A stretch of 32,207 nucleotides of DNA, taken from NCBI RefSeq assembly GCF_003725535.1, contig NZ_RJSF01000004.1, positions 48 through 32,254 on the forward strand, in the 5' to 3' direction. This stretch comes from Nocardioides pocheonensis (GTDB lineage Bacteria; Actinomycetota; Actinomycetes; Propionibacteriales; Nocardioidaceae). Each line of letters opens with the position of its first letter. The stretch's first letter is position 1. Positions 20,448 through 32,207 of the stretch are shown here, piece by piece. The position numbers and the translations under genes are program-made. The notes beneath the pieces were generated by a model. It searched no databases, was not told where the DNA came from, and saw nothing but the letters and a program-made list of their open reading frames with translations.

Positions 20448-21582
20448 CCTGGAGGTCCCCCGCCAGGAGCTCGTACGCCGCTCCGTCGTGCATCCCGTCG
20501 CGGACGATCACGGAGCGGCGCTCGGTGCCGGTGAGGCGGAAGCCGACGCGCTCGAGCACCCCGCGGGAGGCGGCGTTGTCGACCGCGACCGTGGCGTATG
20601 CGCGGTGCAGGCCCAGGCCGCCGTCCTCGGGTGCGATGAAGGCGTGCCGGCACGCCATCGCGACCGCCTCGGTCATCACGCCTCGCCTGCGGGCCTCCGG
20701 GTGTGACCAGTAGCCGACCTCGGCCATCCCCTCGGCGAGGTGCATCAGTGAGACCGTGCCCAGGAGCAGGTCGGTCGACGGGTCGGCGAGCATCCAGTGC
20801 AGGTCGGTGCCGGCGGCCATGCCCTCGGAGCGGTGCACCAGGAAGTCGGCGGCCATCGCGCGGGGGTAGGGATCGGGGATCCGGCCCAGCCAGTACGCCG
20901 TGACCGGGTCGGTCGCACCCTCGTGCATCCGGTCGAGGTCGTCGGGCCGGTGCATCCGCAGCCGGACGCGCTCGCCCTCGATGCGGGGCACGTCGAGCCA
21001 CGTGGTCCGGGGCTCCCTCGCGTCGTCGCGGAACAGGCTGCCCACCCACGCGTCGACCCGGCCCTCGCGGTTGCGCAGCCAGCGGCGGACCGTGCCGTCA
21101 CAGGGGAAGCCGACCTTCCACGCCAGCCGGCGGGACGCCCAGTTGCCCGACTCCGCCCACCAGATCACGGTGTCCAGTCCCCGGCCGCCGTCGTCGTCGG
21201 GCGAGAAGCCCCACGCGAGCAGCAGCCGCAGCGCCCGCTCCATGACGCCGCGGCCGCGGGCCCAGGGGTGCGACCCGAAGGCGATCTCGGCGCGGCCCTC
21301 GCCCTCGCTGCGCAGGCTGACCGTCCCGGCGTACCGGCCGACGCCCTCGTCGTCGAGCGCCTCCACCGCGAAGCCCCACTCGTGGTCGGCCGCCCACCCG
21401 CCGGGCATCACGTCGCGGACGAACCGCTTCGCGTCGTCGCGGACGTACGGCGTCGGCACCTTCGTCCACCGGATGCTCAGCGGGTCGCGGCTCTGCTCGA
21501 CGATCGCATCGACGTCGTCGTCCCGGTGCGCACGCAGCGTGACGACACCGTCGGTGAGGGTGGGGACGTCGACGAGGGGCAT
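20440..21582 (-). CDS. Tandem GNAT-domain acetyltransferase-like protein
   Basis: 380 residues from ATG 21582. Two RimJ/RimL-type GNAT modules lie in one frame: about residues 8-185 (RPxDxxA-like start, then IAFGSHPWARGRGVMERALRLL as acetyl-CoA loop) and about 195-375 (VRLRMHRPDDLDRM, then VGYWSHPEARRRGVMTEAV, then VDNAASRGVLERVGFRLTG). Both have the R/Q-x-x-G-x-G/V pyrophosphate loop. The family acetylates amines, often ribosomal N-termini or small molecules; the substrate here is unknown. Internal duplication probably arose by gene fusion. The stop codon falls within the palindromic repeat. The next minus-strand gene upstream ends 42 bases away, so they may be co-transcribed. Confidence 0.85.
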   Translation of the reverse strand: MPLVDVPTLTDGVVTLRAHRDDDVDAIVEQSRDPLSIRWTKVPTPYVRDDAKRFVRDVMPGGWAADHEWGFAVEALDDEGVGRYAGTVSLRSEGEGRAEIAFGSHPWARGRGVMERALRLLLAWGFSPDDDGGRGLDTVIWWAESGNWASRRLAWKVGFPCDGTVRRWLRNREGRVDAWVGSLFRDDAREPRTTWLDVPRIEGERVRLRMHRPDDLDRMHEGATDPVTAYWLGRIPDPYPRAMAADFLVHRSEGMAAGTDLHWMLADPSTDLLLGTVSLMHLAEGMAEVGYWSHPEARRRGVMTEAVAMACRHAFIAPEDGGLGLHRAYATVAVDNAASRGVLERVGFRLTGTERRSVIVRDGMHDGAAYELLAGDLQAR

Positions 21583-21617
21583 GCGCGCACCCTCCCAAGG
21601 CGACGGTGCGGGAGCAA

Positions 21618-21632
21618 CCCGCTTTCAGCGGG
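21618..21632 (-). terminator. Weak hairpin at the end of the beta-propeller-like gene
   Basis: CCCGCT and AGCGGG flank a 3-base loop, giving a 6-bp stem that includes the gene's stop codon (TGA, plus coordinates 21625-21627); TT follows on the minus strand. It could be a weak terminator or only local structure. The gap to the next gene is just 42 bases, so read-through into the GNAT gene is likely. Confidence 0.3.
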
Positions 21633-22822
21633 CGAGCGGCACGGGCGTCGCCTGCCCCGCGTCGTCGAGGGCCACCAGCGTCGGAGCCTCGAAGCTCCCA
21701 CCTCGGGCGAGTACGTGGTCGCCGGCCGGGACGAGCGTGCCGACCGCTGCAGGGTTGGGGACCTCCGCGAACCGGGTCCAGGAGTCATCGGTGCTGCGGT
21801 AGAGGTGCTCGCCCGCCGGAGTGACGACGTAGAGCGTGCCCCCGGAGGTCGCGGCCATCGAGTCGACGTACTGGAAGGGCAGGTCGGACTGGTGCAGGTC
21901 GACCCACGTCTGCCCACCGTCGCTGGTCACCGCGAGGTCCGCCACGGGGAGAACGGTCGCGCCGTCGTACCCGGTCAGCGCCGCGACGTGACGGCCGCTC
22001 GTCGCGAGGTATCCCGGCAGGGCGTCGTGGGGATCGGACGACTGCATCAGGTGCTGCCGCCAGGGCGACTGGGCCGAGGGTTCCTTGCTCCACAGCATCG
22101 GCAGGTCGTGGCCGCGTGTCGTCATCGCCCAGATCGAGCCGTCGTCCGCCACGCTCGCCTGGACCCAGGCTCCGCGGTCGGGCTCGGTCGGAAGGGCCCA
22201 GGAGGTCGCCGTCCGCGGGTCCACCAGGACCAGGTCCTTGCCGTCGCGGATGAACACGTCGCCGGGGCGTACCTTCCCGGACGCCGCCGGGACGATCGGA
22301 CGGGACCGACCGTGGAGGTCGATGACGACACCTCGGTGCCGCCAGGACGCGACCACGAACCCCGCAGCCCCGGCAGAGGCACTGGAGAGGTCCCCGGAGA
22401 GGAGACCCCGGTGGATGTCGCCCCCGGCCTCGAGCTGCCAGGCGAGGTCGCAGGCGCTCTCGTCCTCGGTGGGGCACGCCTTCCAGACGGTCAGGAGCGA
22501 CCCGTCCGGCCCGGCGGCGTACGAGAGGAGACCTCCGGTCCGGACGACCGTTCCCGGATCGACTGCGGCCGGTGTCGCCGTACCGCTGCGGTGGCTGACC
22601 GTCGGCTTCGCCGGCCGCGGTTCGGCGTCCTGGTCGCCCGTCACGAGGGAGACGCCGGCCACGACGACCGCCACCACAGCCGCAGTGCCCGCGGCGGCTC
22701 CCAGCGCGCCGCGCCGCCGGCGCCGCTTCGCGCGTCCCACGATCTCCTCGAAGGGCGGTGGCTGGGTCTCCCGCGCGGCGGGCGTGGCCAGGTCGGGGAA
22801 GGACAGGTCGGGGAAGGGCAGG

Positions 22823-22830
<8 letters not shown>
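21625..22830 (-). CDS. Membrane-anchored extracellular protein, sigma-factor partner
   Basis: 401 residues from GTG 22830, which overlaps the end of the sigma gene by 8 bases. The cytosolic N-terminus (about 1-40) contains three P-D-L-x-F repeats and a basic KRRRRR stop, then one membrane helix at about 42-63. The outside region has repeats typical of a beta-propeller or BNR/sialidase-like fold: AVTSDGGQTWVDLHQSD, LYRSTDDSWTRFAEV, ADDGSIWAMT. In SigE-type ECF pairs, the membrane protein encoded next to the sigma factor often acts as anti-sigma or as a regulated envelope target. No HxxxCxxC zinc motif is present, so if it is an anti-sigma factor it is not the ZAS type. Confidence 0.75.
22789..22818. 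repeat. 15-bp tandem repeat at the sigma/partner junction
   Basis: CAGGTCGGGGAAGGA (22789-22803) is followed directly by CAGGTCGGGGAAGGG (22804-22818) and a partial third copy, CAGGTC (22819-22824). On the coding strand it encodes the P-D-L-x-F repeats at the start of the membrane partner. The period is a multiple of three, so slippage would change copy number without breaking the frame of the partner. Confidence 0.75.
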
Positions 22831-24488
<1,658 letters not shown>

Positions 24489-24493
24489 CGTCG

Positions 24494-25015
24494 GTGCCGA
24501 CGATCGGGGTCTCCATCGCGGTGCCCGAGCCCTTCGGCGCCGCCCTGCAGGAGTTCCGCGTGTCGCTGGGCGACGAGGAGGCCCGGCACATCCCGAGCCA
24601 CATCACCCTGGTCCCGCCCGCCGAGGTGCCTGAGGACGCGCTCGGCGCCGTCGAGGAGCACCTGAGCGCCGCGGCAGCGGCCCAGCAGCCGTTCCGGGTC
24701 CGGCTCCGGGGCACGGGGACCTTCCGGCCGGTCTCGCCGGTGGTGTTCGTCGGTGTGGTCGAGGGCATCTCCGGCTGCGAGCTGCTCGCCGCGGCCACCC
24801 GGAGCGGACCGCTCGCGATGACCGGCCACTTCCCGTACCACCCGCACGTGACGGTGGCCCATCACCTGCCCGACGAGCAGCTGGACCGGGCCTTCGTCGA
24901 GCTGGCCGACTACCAGGCCGCCTTCGAGGTGGACCGGTTCTGGCTCTACACGCACGACGAGCGCCACGGATGGCGCCCGACGCAGTCGTTCCGGCTCGGC
25001 GTACCGGCCGGTTGA
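24494..25015 (+). CDS. LigT-like 2H phosphoesterase / 2'-5' RNA ligase family protein
   Basis: 173 residues from GTG 24494, 5 bases after trpS. Two H-x-T-x motifs define the 2H superfamily active site: HITL (His36, Thr38) and HVTV (His118, Thr120), each at the end of a strand in the duplicated fold. Members hydrolyse 2',3'-cyclic phosphates or ligate RNA ends. Actinobacterial copies next to trpS are common as I remember it, but their substrate is not established. A link to tRNA ends is only suggested by the trpS neighbour. It ends at a bidirectional terminator. Confidence 0.88.
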   Translation: MPTIGVSIAVPEPFGAALQEFRVSLGDEEARHIPSHITLVPPAEVPEDALGAVEEHLSAAAAAQQPFRVRLRGTGTFRPVSPVVFVGVVEGISGCELLAAATRSGPLAMTGHFPYHPHVTVAHHLPDEQLDRAFVELADYQAAFEVDRFWLYTHDERHGWRPTQSFRLGVPAG

Positions 25016-25021
25016 GTTGTG

Positions 25022-25063
25022 GGTTGGGGGGCGGGCACGAGGGAGGAGGCCCGCCCCCCAACC
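25022..25063. terminator. Bidirectional terminator between convergent genes
   Basis: A perfect 15-bp stem, 25022-25036 with 25049-25063, around a 12-base loop. It lies between the LigT-like stop (25015) and the CAP-protein stop (25066) and can serve both strands. It is GC-rich without U-tracts. Confidence 0.88.
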
Positions 25064-25065
25064 GG

Positions 25066-26058
25066 TCAGGGGGTCGGCGTGAACAGGTTGACCGTGTACG
25101 CCGTGTGCAGCAGGTGGCGGCTGCCCGCCTTCTTGATGCGCTTCACCACGACCTTGTACGAGCCGGTGGTGGAGAACCCGGACGGCATCTGCCAGACGAT
25201 GGTCGGCTGGGCGTAGCCGTTCTCGGGACGGTACTGGTGGACCGAGATCCGCTGGCCGCCGTAGTACACGCGGACCTTGGCGTGGGCGAAGCTCACGCCG
25301 CGGCGCCCGGAGCTCAGCGACCAGCGGCCGTCAGGCTCGATCGCGTTGGGGAAGTAGCCGGCCGTCGGCCAGCCCACCCAGCGCGGGTTCGGGCGGTTGC
25401 GGCTCGTCGGGCCGATGACCGTCAGCGCGTTCGCGGTGTCGGTGCTGCCCGTGCCCACCTGCGTGGTGAACGGGTTGAGCACCCAGCGACGGTGCCCGAC
25501 GGCGAAGTTCGTGCTGCCCGGGTCGTCCATGTAGAGGTCGATGATCTGGCCCGAGCTGATCGACGGGTAGGACAGCGCCAGGTTCGAGCGCCCGGCTGCC
25601 GAGGCGCCGGCCTGGCTGTAGCACTTCCACGACGAGCTCGGGTCGTGGCTGAGAGCGCCGTTCGCGGACATCATCAGGGCTGCGGCCTGGGCGCCCGCGC
25701 TGAGCTGGGCGTTCAGCGTGACCGGGGCCAGACCGGCCAGCGACCGCACGTAGTTCATCGCGGTCAGCGTCGCGTCGTTCGACGTCGCCGACGAGAGGCC
25801 GGGCAGGCAGCCGAGCAGGCTCCCGCCGATCCAGCCGATCGGCACCGACTGCTGGTTCGCGTACTGCGACCAGTACGCCGCGTTCACCGCCGACAGGCTG
25901 CGCGTGTCGATCGCGCCCGTCCACCGTGCCGTCACGCGGGAACCCTGGGAGGTTCCTGCGTCAGCCGGAGCGGCCTGGATGATCAGGCCGACCACCAGCG
26001 TGATCACTGCGGTCACCAGGCTGAACCCGGTGCCGTACTTCCTCGTGTTCTCCCTCAC
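25066..26058 (-). CDS. Secreted CAP (SCP/PR1)-domain protein
   Basis: 330 residues from GTG 26058. The N-terminus is a signal peptide: basic RENTRKYG, hydrophobic core about 12-29, and cleavage likely after PADA (residue 34). The CAP domain covers about 90-225, with HDP (His138) and GHRRWVLNP (His189), the two histidines expected in the CAP cavity. The usual GEN glutamate motif reads RSNL here, so the metal-binding tetrad may be incomplete. A C-terminal beta-rich segment of about 100 residues ends in VVVKRIKKAG then HTAYTVNLFTP. Bacterial CAP proteins are extracellular with mostly unknown roles. The start is probably leaderless (TATCGT, 6 bases, GTG). Confidence 0.85.
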   Translation of the reverse strand: MRENTRKYGTGFSLVTAVITLVVGLIIQAAPADAGTSQGSRVTARWTGAIDTRSLSAVNAAYWSQYANQQSVPIGWIGGSLLGCLPGLSSATSNDATLTAMNYVRSLAGLAPVTLNAQLSAGAQAAALMMSANGALSHDPSSSWKCYSQAGASAAGRSNLALSYPSISSGQIIDLYMDDPGSTNFAVGHRRWVLNPFTTQVGTGSTDTANALTVIGPTSRNRPNPRWVGWPTAGYFPNAIEPDGRWSLSSGRRGVSFAHAKVRVYYGGQRISVHQYRPENGYAQPTIVWQMPSGFSTTGSYKVVVKRIKKAGSRHLLHTAYTVNLFTPTP

Positions 26059-26140
26059 AAGAGAACGATAAGCACCAAATGTCCGTTTTGACCAGTTCGT
26101 GAGGAAGATCCGTTATGAAAACTTTATCCGTCTTGTCTAG
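26059..26140 (-). promoter_or_regulatory. AT-rich promoter of the CAP-domain gene with repeated hexamers
   Basis: On the minus strand, TGGTCA, an 18-base spacer and TATCGT end 6 bases before GTG 26058, a plausible leaderless promoter. Three copies of a hexamer, ACGGAT twice and ACGGAC once (plus coordinates 26126-26131, 26108-26113 and 26081-26086), lie upstream of and within the promoter. This is the least GC-rich stretch of the window. The hexamers may be direct-repeat activator or repressor sites; the protein is unknown. No convincing terminator for the sdhCAB mRNA was found in the remaining gap to 26205. Confidence 0.45.
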
Positions 26141-26205
26141 TCCGCGCTCAGGTCCGGCTGGACCACCGGGCCCCGCCGGGCTCTGCGAGACGGCCGTGAC
26201 GCGGG

Positions 26206-26948
26206 CTAGTGCCCGTGCTGCAGGGCCTTCCTCAGGTCGCGGTTCATCTGCGAGATCACGTCGAGCGGGATCTCCTTGGGGCACGCCGCGGTGCACTCGC
26301 CGATGTTGGTGCAGCCACCGAAGCCCTCGTGGTCGTGCTGGGAGACCATGCTCACCACGCGGTTGTCCCGCTCGGCCTGGCCCTGCGGCAGCTCGCCGAG
26401 GTGGGTGATCTTCGCGCCCATGAACAGCGAGGCGGACCCGTTCGGGCACGCCGCGACGCAGGCGCCGCACCCGATGCACGTGGCGGCGTCGAAGGCGCGG
26501 TCGGCCGCCTCCTTGGGGACCTGGATCGAGTGCGCCTCCGGGGCCGAGCCGGTGTTCACCGAGATGAAGCCGCCGGACTGGATGATCCGGTCGAAGGCGC
26601 CCCGGTCGACGCAGAGGTCGCGCACGACGGGGAAGGCGTCGGACCGCCACGGCTCGATCGTGATCTCGTCGCCGTCCTTGAACGACCGCATGTGCAGCTG
26701 GCAGGTCGTGGTCACCTCGGGGCCGTGCGGCTCGCCGTTGATCATCAGGCCGCACATGCCGCAGATGCCCTCACGGCAGTCGGAGTCGAACGCGATCGGC
26801 TCCTCGCCGGCCGCGTTCAGCTGCTCGTTGAGCACGTCGAGCATCTCGAGGAACGACATGTCGGGGGAGACCGTGTCGAGCTCGTAGGTGTGCATCGCGC
26901 CCGCGGTCGCGGCGTCCGGCTGCCGCCAGATCTTGAGGGTCACTCGCA

Positions 26949-26949
<1 letters not shown>
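26206..26949 (-). CDS. sdhB: Succinate dehydrogenase iron-sulfur subunit
   Basis: 247 residues from ATG 26949, whose A is also the last base of the sdhA stop (TAATG), so translation is coupled. The N-terminal [2Fe-2S] ferredoxin domain has CREGICGMC (Cys58, 63, 66) plus Cys83. The C-terminal domain has [12 protein letters not shown] (Cys158, 161, 164, 168; [4Fe-4S]) and [12 protein letters not shown] (Cys213, 219, 223; [3Fe-4S]). All expected ligands are present. It relays electrons from the flavin to the quinone site in the membrane. The length and sequence fit the 'type B' single-anchor enzymes of Corynebacterium and Bacillus. Confidence 0.97.
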
Positions 26950-29021
<2,072 letters not shown>

Positions 29022-29062
29022 GCTGCGTGGCCTCTCATCGGGCGGGCTCTCGGGCGCGGCGG

Positions 29063-29821
29063 TTACTTGGTGATGACGCCGGCGAGGACGAAGATCGGGA
29101 CGAGCGAGAAGCCGCCCGTGACGACGACGGCGACGGCGAACGCCAGCCGCTTGGAGCGGACCCGGGCCCGCTCGGTGCCGGTGAGGCCGAGGGTCTGCAT
29201 CGCGCTCCACGTGCCGTGGTGCAGGTGCGCGCCCAGCATGGTCATCGCCAGCAGGTAGATCAGGGTCAGCCACCACGTGTCGAAGGTGTCGACGAGAAGG
29301 TTGTAGGGGTCGTTCGTGGCGCCGCCCTGCACGTTGACCTTGCCGATCGTGAAGTTCAGCAGGTGCCAGATGATGAACAGCAGCAGCGTCACGCCGCCCC
29401 AGCGCATCAGCCGGCTCGCGAAGATCGCGCCGGTGTGCTTCTTGACCTGGTAGCGGACCGTGCGGGCCCGGCGGGCGCGCCGCCAGAGGGTGACCGCGGC
29501 GTACACGTGGACGACCAGCGAGAGGACCAGCACGGTCCGGATGATCCAGAGGGCGCCGGACTCGGGAAGGATCGGCGTGCCCATGGTGCGCAGGTGGTGG
29601 GCGTACTCGTCGAAGGCGTCGTGCCCCGCGAAGGCCTTCAGGTTGCCGTACATGTGCAGCAGCACGAACCCGATGAAGATGAGGCCGCTGCCGGCCATGA
29701 GCATCTTCAGGTAGATCGTCGTGCGCGTCGCGCGGGGTGTCTGCACCAGGGTCGCCGCGGCGGCCTGGCCCGAGGCCGGGCCCGATCCCTGGCGGGAGGT
29801 TTGGGTTGCCACGGAGGCCAC
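29063..29821 (-). CDS. sdhC: Succinate dehydrogenase cytochrome b subunit (single-anchor, type B)
   Basis: 252 residues from GTG 29821; GTG 29812 is an alternative. There are five membrane segments, at about 38-57, 90-110, 140-158, 183-200 and 228-249. Histidines inside or beside them, His56 (LLHMYGN), His75/76 (YAHHL), His105 (VVHVYAA), His153 (IIWHLLNF) and His199 ([10 protein letters not shown]), match the pattern of dihaem cytochrome b558 anchors, which pass electrons to menaquinone. A Ser/Gly/Ala-rich cytosolic N-terminus of about 30 residues precedes the first helix. It is the first gene of the sdhCAB operon, with a 41-base gap to sdhA, and is divergent from a second succinate dehydrogenase operon. 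Confidence 0.94.
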   Translation of the reverse strand: MASVATQTSRQGSGPASGQAAAATLVQTPRATRTTIYLKMLMAGSGLIFIGFVLLHMYGNLKAFAGHDAFDEYAHHLRTMGTPILPESGALWIIRTVLVLSLVVHVYAAVTLWRRARRARTVRYQVKKHTGAIFASRLMRWGGVTLLLFIIWHLLNFTIGKVNVQGGATNDPYNLLVDTFDTWWLTLIYLLAMTMLGAHLHHGTWSAMQTLGLTGTERARVRSKRLAFAVAVVVTGGFSLVPIFVLAGVITK

Positions 29822-29836
29822 CGTACCGCCAGCGGA

Positions 29837-29890
29837 ACGGCTCGTGAGCCGTGCCCGGAGTGATCAATCCCACGCGGCAGCCCCGTGCAA
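29837..29890 (-). promoter_or_regulatory. sdhCAB promoter and leader hairpin
   Basis: On the minus strand, TTGCAC (plus 29890-29885), a 17-base spacer and TTGATC (plus 29867-29862) form a plausible -35/-10 pair, about 40 bases before GTG 29821. Downstream, ACGGCTC (29837-29843) and GAGCCGT (29846-29852) form a perfect 7-bp palindrome with a 2-base centre. It lies just before the start codon, either an operator at the transcript start or a small leader stem. The -10 box is weak. Confidence 0.45.
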
Positions 29891-29959
29891 TCCAGCGGGA
29901 ATCCCGGCGTACCTCGACCGGCGAGGGGCCTTCCCAACCTCTGTGACCTGGGCCATAGT

Positions 29960-29977
29960 CGGTCCTGCCCAGGACCG
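29960..29977 (+). promoter_or_regulatory. Palindrome in the promoter of the second sdh operon
   Basis: CGGTCCTG (29960-29967), spacer CC, CAGGACCG (29970-29977): a perfect 8-bp inverted repeat. It follows a possible -10 CATAGT (29954-29959) and ends 24 bases before ATG 30002, with a strong GGAGGTG ribosome-binding site after it (29992-29998). Its place right behind the -10 box suggests a repressor operator or a leader stem. It does not match the Rex consensus as I remember it. Confidence 0.5.
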
Positions 29978-30001
29978 GTAACCGCAACCACGGAGGTGGG
30001 G

Positions 30002-30814
30002 ATGTCGTCCACGACGGCCCGTCGAGACACTGGAGTGACCGGGCCGACCCGGGCGCGGATCGACGCCAAGACGCTCCGCACCGACCGGTGGTGGCTCGCC
30101 CCGCTGACCACCTTCGTGGTCTTCACGGGCTTCGTGGTCTTCGCGACCTACCGCGCGTTCGCGGGCGACCACTTCTACGTCGAGCCCTACATGTCGCCGT
30201 TCTTCTCGCCGTGCATCGCGCACGCGTGCGCCGGCAAGACCACGCTCCCCGTGATCGCCGACTGGTGGCGGCTCTCACCGGCGCTGATCATCCTGATCTT
30301 CCCGCTGGGCTTCCGGATGACCTGCTACTACTACCGTAAGGCCTACTACCGGGCCTACTGGCTGTCGCCGCCGGCCTGCGCGGTCGCCGAGCCGCACGGC
30401 GCGTACTCCGGCGAGACCCGGTTCCCGCTGCTGCTGAACAACCTGCACCGCTACTTCTGGTACGGCGCGGTCGTGGTCGCCGTCTTCCTCACCGTCGAGA
30501 CCGTCCTGGCGTTCGGGCCTGCCGAGGGTGAGTCGCCGGGCGTGCACATGGGGCTGGGCTCGCTGCTGTTCCTGGCCAACGTGGCGCTGATCTGGATGTA
30601 CACGCTGTCCTGCCACTCCTGCCGGCACATCACCGCGGGGCGGCTCCGCCACTTCAGCAAGCACCCCGTCCGCTACCGGCTCTGGACCTGGGTGTCGCGC
30701 GAGAACGCCCGGCACGCGTTGTGGGCGTGGCTCTCGCTGTTCTCCGTCGCCGGCGTCGACTTCTACGTCTACCTGCTGTCCACCGGCGCGATCTCCGACC
30801 CGCGCTTCTTCTGA
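30002..30814 (+). CDS. Membrane anchor of a second, mycobacterial Sdh1-type succinate dehydrogenase
   Basis: 270 residues from ATG 30002 with an excellent ribosome-binding site (GGAGGTG). Five hydrophobic segments are visible, at about 32-52, 90-108, 150-171, 184-202 and 235-262. Size, sequence style and position directly before a flavoprotein match mycobacterial Rv0249c, the Sdh1 anchor. It is rich in Cys and His: [13 protein letters not shown] (Cys71, His74, Cys76), [17 protein letters not shown] (Cys108), and [12 protein letters not shown] (Cys204, His205, Cys207, His209). Structural work on mycobacterial Sdh1 described a membrane-embedded Rieske-type cluster in this subunit; the CHSCRH motif is a candidate ligand set here, by inference. 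It bears no likeness to the sdhC on the other strand. Confidence 0.88.
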   Translation: MSSTTARRDTGVTGPTRARIDAKTLRTDRWWLAPLTTFVVFTGFVVFATYRAFAGDHFYVEPYMSPFFSPCIAHACAGKTTLPVIADWWRLSPALIILIFPLGFRMTCYYYRKAYYRAYWLSPPACAVAEPHGAYSGETRFPLLLNNLHRYFWYGAVVVAVFLTVETVLAFGPAEGESPGVHMGLGSLLFLANVALIWMYTLSCHSCRHITAGRLRHFSKHPVRYRLWTWVSRENARHALWAWLSLFSVAGVDFYVYLLSTGAISDPRFF

Positions 30815-30834
30815 GCGACCCCGAAAGGCTTCGC

Positions 30835-32207
30835 ATGACTGAGTCACCGACCGGGCGGCACCCGATGACCGGCAACCAGATGTCGGGCGACGCCGCCGGC
30901 GGCATGGAACGGCACCAGTACGACGTGATCGTGATCGGCGCGGGCGGCTCCGGGCTGCGCGCGGCGATCGCGGCGCACGAGGCCGGCGCGAAGGTCGGCA
31001 TCGTCTGCAAGTCGCTGCTGGGCAAGGCGCACACCGTGATGGCCGAGGGCGGCATCGCCGCCTCGATGGGCAACGTGTACCCCGAGGACAACTGGGAGGT
31101 GCACTTCCGCGACACGATGCGCGGCGGCAAGATGCTGAACAACTGGCGGATGGCCCAGCTGCACGCCCAGGAGGCACCCGAGCGGGTGATGGAGCTCGAG
31201 GACTGGGGCGCGCTGTTCGACCGCACCGCCGACGGCCTGATCTCCCAGCGCGACTTCGGCGGCCACAAGTACGCCCGCCTCGCGCACGTGGGCGACCGCA
31301 CCGGGCTGGAGATGATCCGCACCCTGCAGCAGCGCGCCGTGGCGCTGGGCATCGACGTCTTCATGGAGTGCACGGTCACCGAGCTGCTGCGGTCAGATGG
31401 TCGGATCAGCGGCGCGTTCGGCTACTGGCGGGAGAGCGGCCGGTTCGTGGTGTTCGAGGCCCCGAGCGTGGTGCTGGCCACCGGCGGCATCGGCAAGTCG
31501 TTCAAGGTCACCTCGAACTCCTGGGAGTACACCGGTGACGGCCACGCCCTCGCGCTGCGCGCCGGCGCGACCCTGATCAACATGGAGTTCGTGCAGTTCC
31601 ACCCGACCGGCATGGTCTGGCCGCCGTCGGTGAAGGGCCTGCTGGTCACCGAGTCGGTGCGCGGTGACGGCGGCATCCTGAAGAACTCCGAGGGCAAGCG
31701 GTTCATGTTCGACTACATCCCGGAGTTCTTCAAGGCGGAGACGGCCGACACGATCGAGGAGGCCGACCGCTGGTACGACGACAAGAAGAACAACCGCCGT
31801 CCACCCGAGCTGCTGCCGCGTGACGAGGTGGCGCGGGCGATCAACTCCGAGATCAAGGCCGGCCGCGGTTCACCGCACGGCGGTGTCTTCCTCGACATCG
31901 CCTCGCGACGCAGTCCGGAGTTCATCCGGCGGCGGCTCCCGTCGATGTACCACCAGTTCAAGGAGCTGGCCGACGTCGACATCACGGCCGAGCCGATGGA
32001 GATCGGCCCGACCTGCCACTACGTGATGGGCGGCATCGAGGTCGACGCGGACACCGAGCTCAGCGTCGTACCGGGTCTGTACGCCGTGGGCGAGTGCTCC
32101 GGCGGCATGCACGGGTCGAACCGTCTCGGCGGCAACTCGCTCTCCGACCTGCTCGTGTTCGGCCGACGTGCCGGCGAGGCCGCGGCGGCGTACACCGACT
32201 CGCTCGG
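30835..32207 (+). CDS. Succinate dehydrogenase/fumarate reductase flavoprotein, Sdh1 type (3' end outside the window)
   Basis: Begins at ATG 30835, with GAAAGG 8 bases upstream, and stays open to the last base: 457 complete codons of an expected 640 or so. FAD-binding VIVIGAGGSGLRAAIAA is at residues 31-47. The covalent-FAD histidine is His66 in GKAHTVMAEGGIAA. Substrate-site elements are HPTGMVWPPSVKGLLVTESVRGDGG and PTCHYVMGGIEV, followed by LYAVGECSGGMHGSNRLGGNSLSDLL. These match the soluble catalytic subunit of Sdh1 rather than the type B SdhA encoded on the other strand. It lies 20 bases after the anchor gene. An iron-sulfur subunit gene is expected just beyond the window. Confidence 0.94.
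   Translation, partial: MTESPTGRHPMTGNQMSGDAAGGMERHQYDVIVIGAGGSGLRAAIAAHEAGAKVGIVCKSLLGKAHTVMAEGGIAASMGNVYPEDNWEVHFRDTMRGGKMLNNWRMAQLHAQEAPERVMELEDWGALFDRTADGLISQRDFGGHKYARLAHVGDRTGLEMIRTLQQRAVALGIDVFMECTVTELLRSDGRISGAFGYWRESGRFVVFEAPSVVLATGGIGKSFKVTSNSWEYTGDGHALALRAGATLINMEFVQFHPTGMVWPPSVKGLLVTESVRGDGGILKNSEGKRFMFDYIPEFFKAETADTIEEADRWYDDKKNNRRPPELLPRDEVARAINSEIKAGRGSPHGGVFLDIASRRSPEFIRRRLPSMYHQFKELADVDITAEPMEIGPTCHYVMGGIEVDADTELSVVPGLYAVGECSGGMHGSNRLGGNSLSDLLVFGRRAGEAAAAYTDSL

Overview
The window is chromosomal DNA from a high-GC actinomycete. Several features point to a Nocardioides-like member of the Propionibacteriales: very high GC at third codon positions, many GTG starts, monomeric isocitrate dehydrogenase, a Fur-katG pair, and the actinobacterial order perM-purN-purH-folD-DUF3017-mdh. 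The genus is inferred from gene order and protein style, not proven. There are no rRNA or tRNA genes, no CRISPR array, no transposase and no phage genes. No gap of more than about 300 bases lacks a gene.

Layout. (1) 1-1771: the 3' part of sucC, then sucD, closed by a strong terminator. (2) 1823-7879: an accessory block. It holds a small membrane protein and a DUF2834 membrane protein (minus), a divergent TetR regulator and a PYROXD2/phytoene-dehydrogenase-like flavoprotein (plus), then kynureninase and a membrane-tethered ECF-sigma-like/PknH-sensor-like fusion (minus). (3) 8053-13190: perM-purN-purH-folD-DUF3017. A ZTP riboswitch precedes purH, and a second, more degenerate structured leader precedes folD. 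(4) 13262-15167: a Gfo/Idh/MocA oxidoreductase converging on malate dehydrogenase. (5) 15283-20343: furA-katG, a terminator, then icd behind a palindrome. (6) 20347-25015: an intergenic palindromic repeat, a double-GNAT protein, an ECF sigma factor with a membrane-anchored extracellular partner, then trpS and a LigT-like protein. (7) 25022-26058: a bidirectional terminator and a secreted CAP-domain protein. (8) 26206-32207: two succinate dehydrogenase operons head to head. One is a Corynebacterium/Bacillus-type sdhCAB (minus). The other is a mycobacterial Sdh1-type anchor plus flavoprotein (plus), running off the window end.

How it fits together. Five TCA-cycle functions (SucCD, Mdh, Icd and two Sdh systems) lie within 32 kb, interleaved with one-carbon/purine genes and peroxide defence. 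The purH and folD leaders suggest that the purine/folate branch senses ZTP/ZMP. The most unusual parts are the regulatory architecture around tetR (two matching operators that bracket the gene), the sigma/sensor fusion whose stop overlaps the kynU start, the nested hairpins before folD, and the paired succinate dehydrogenases.
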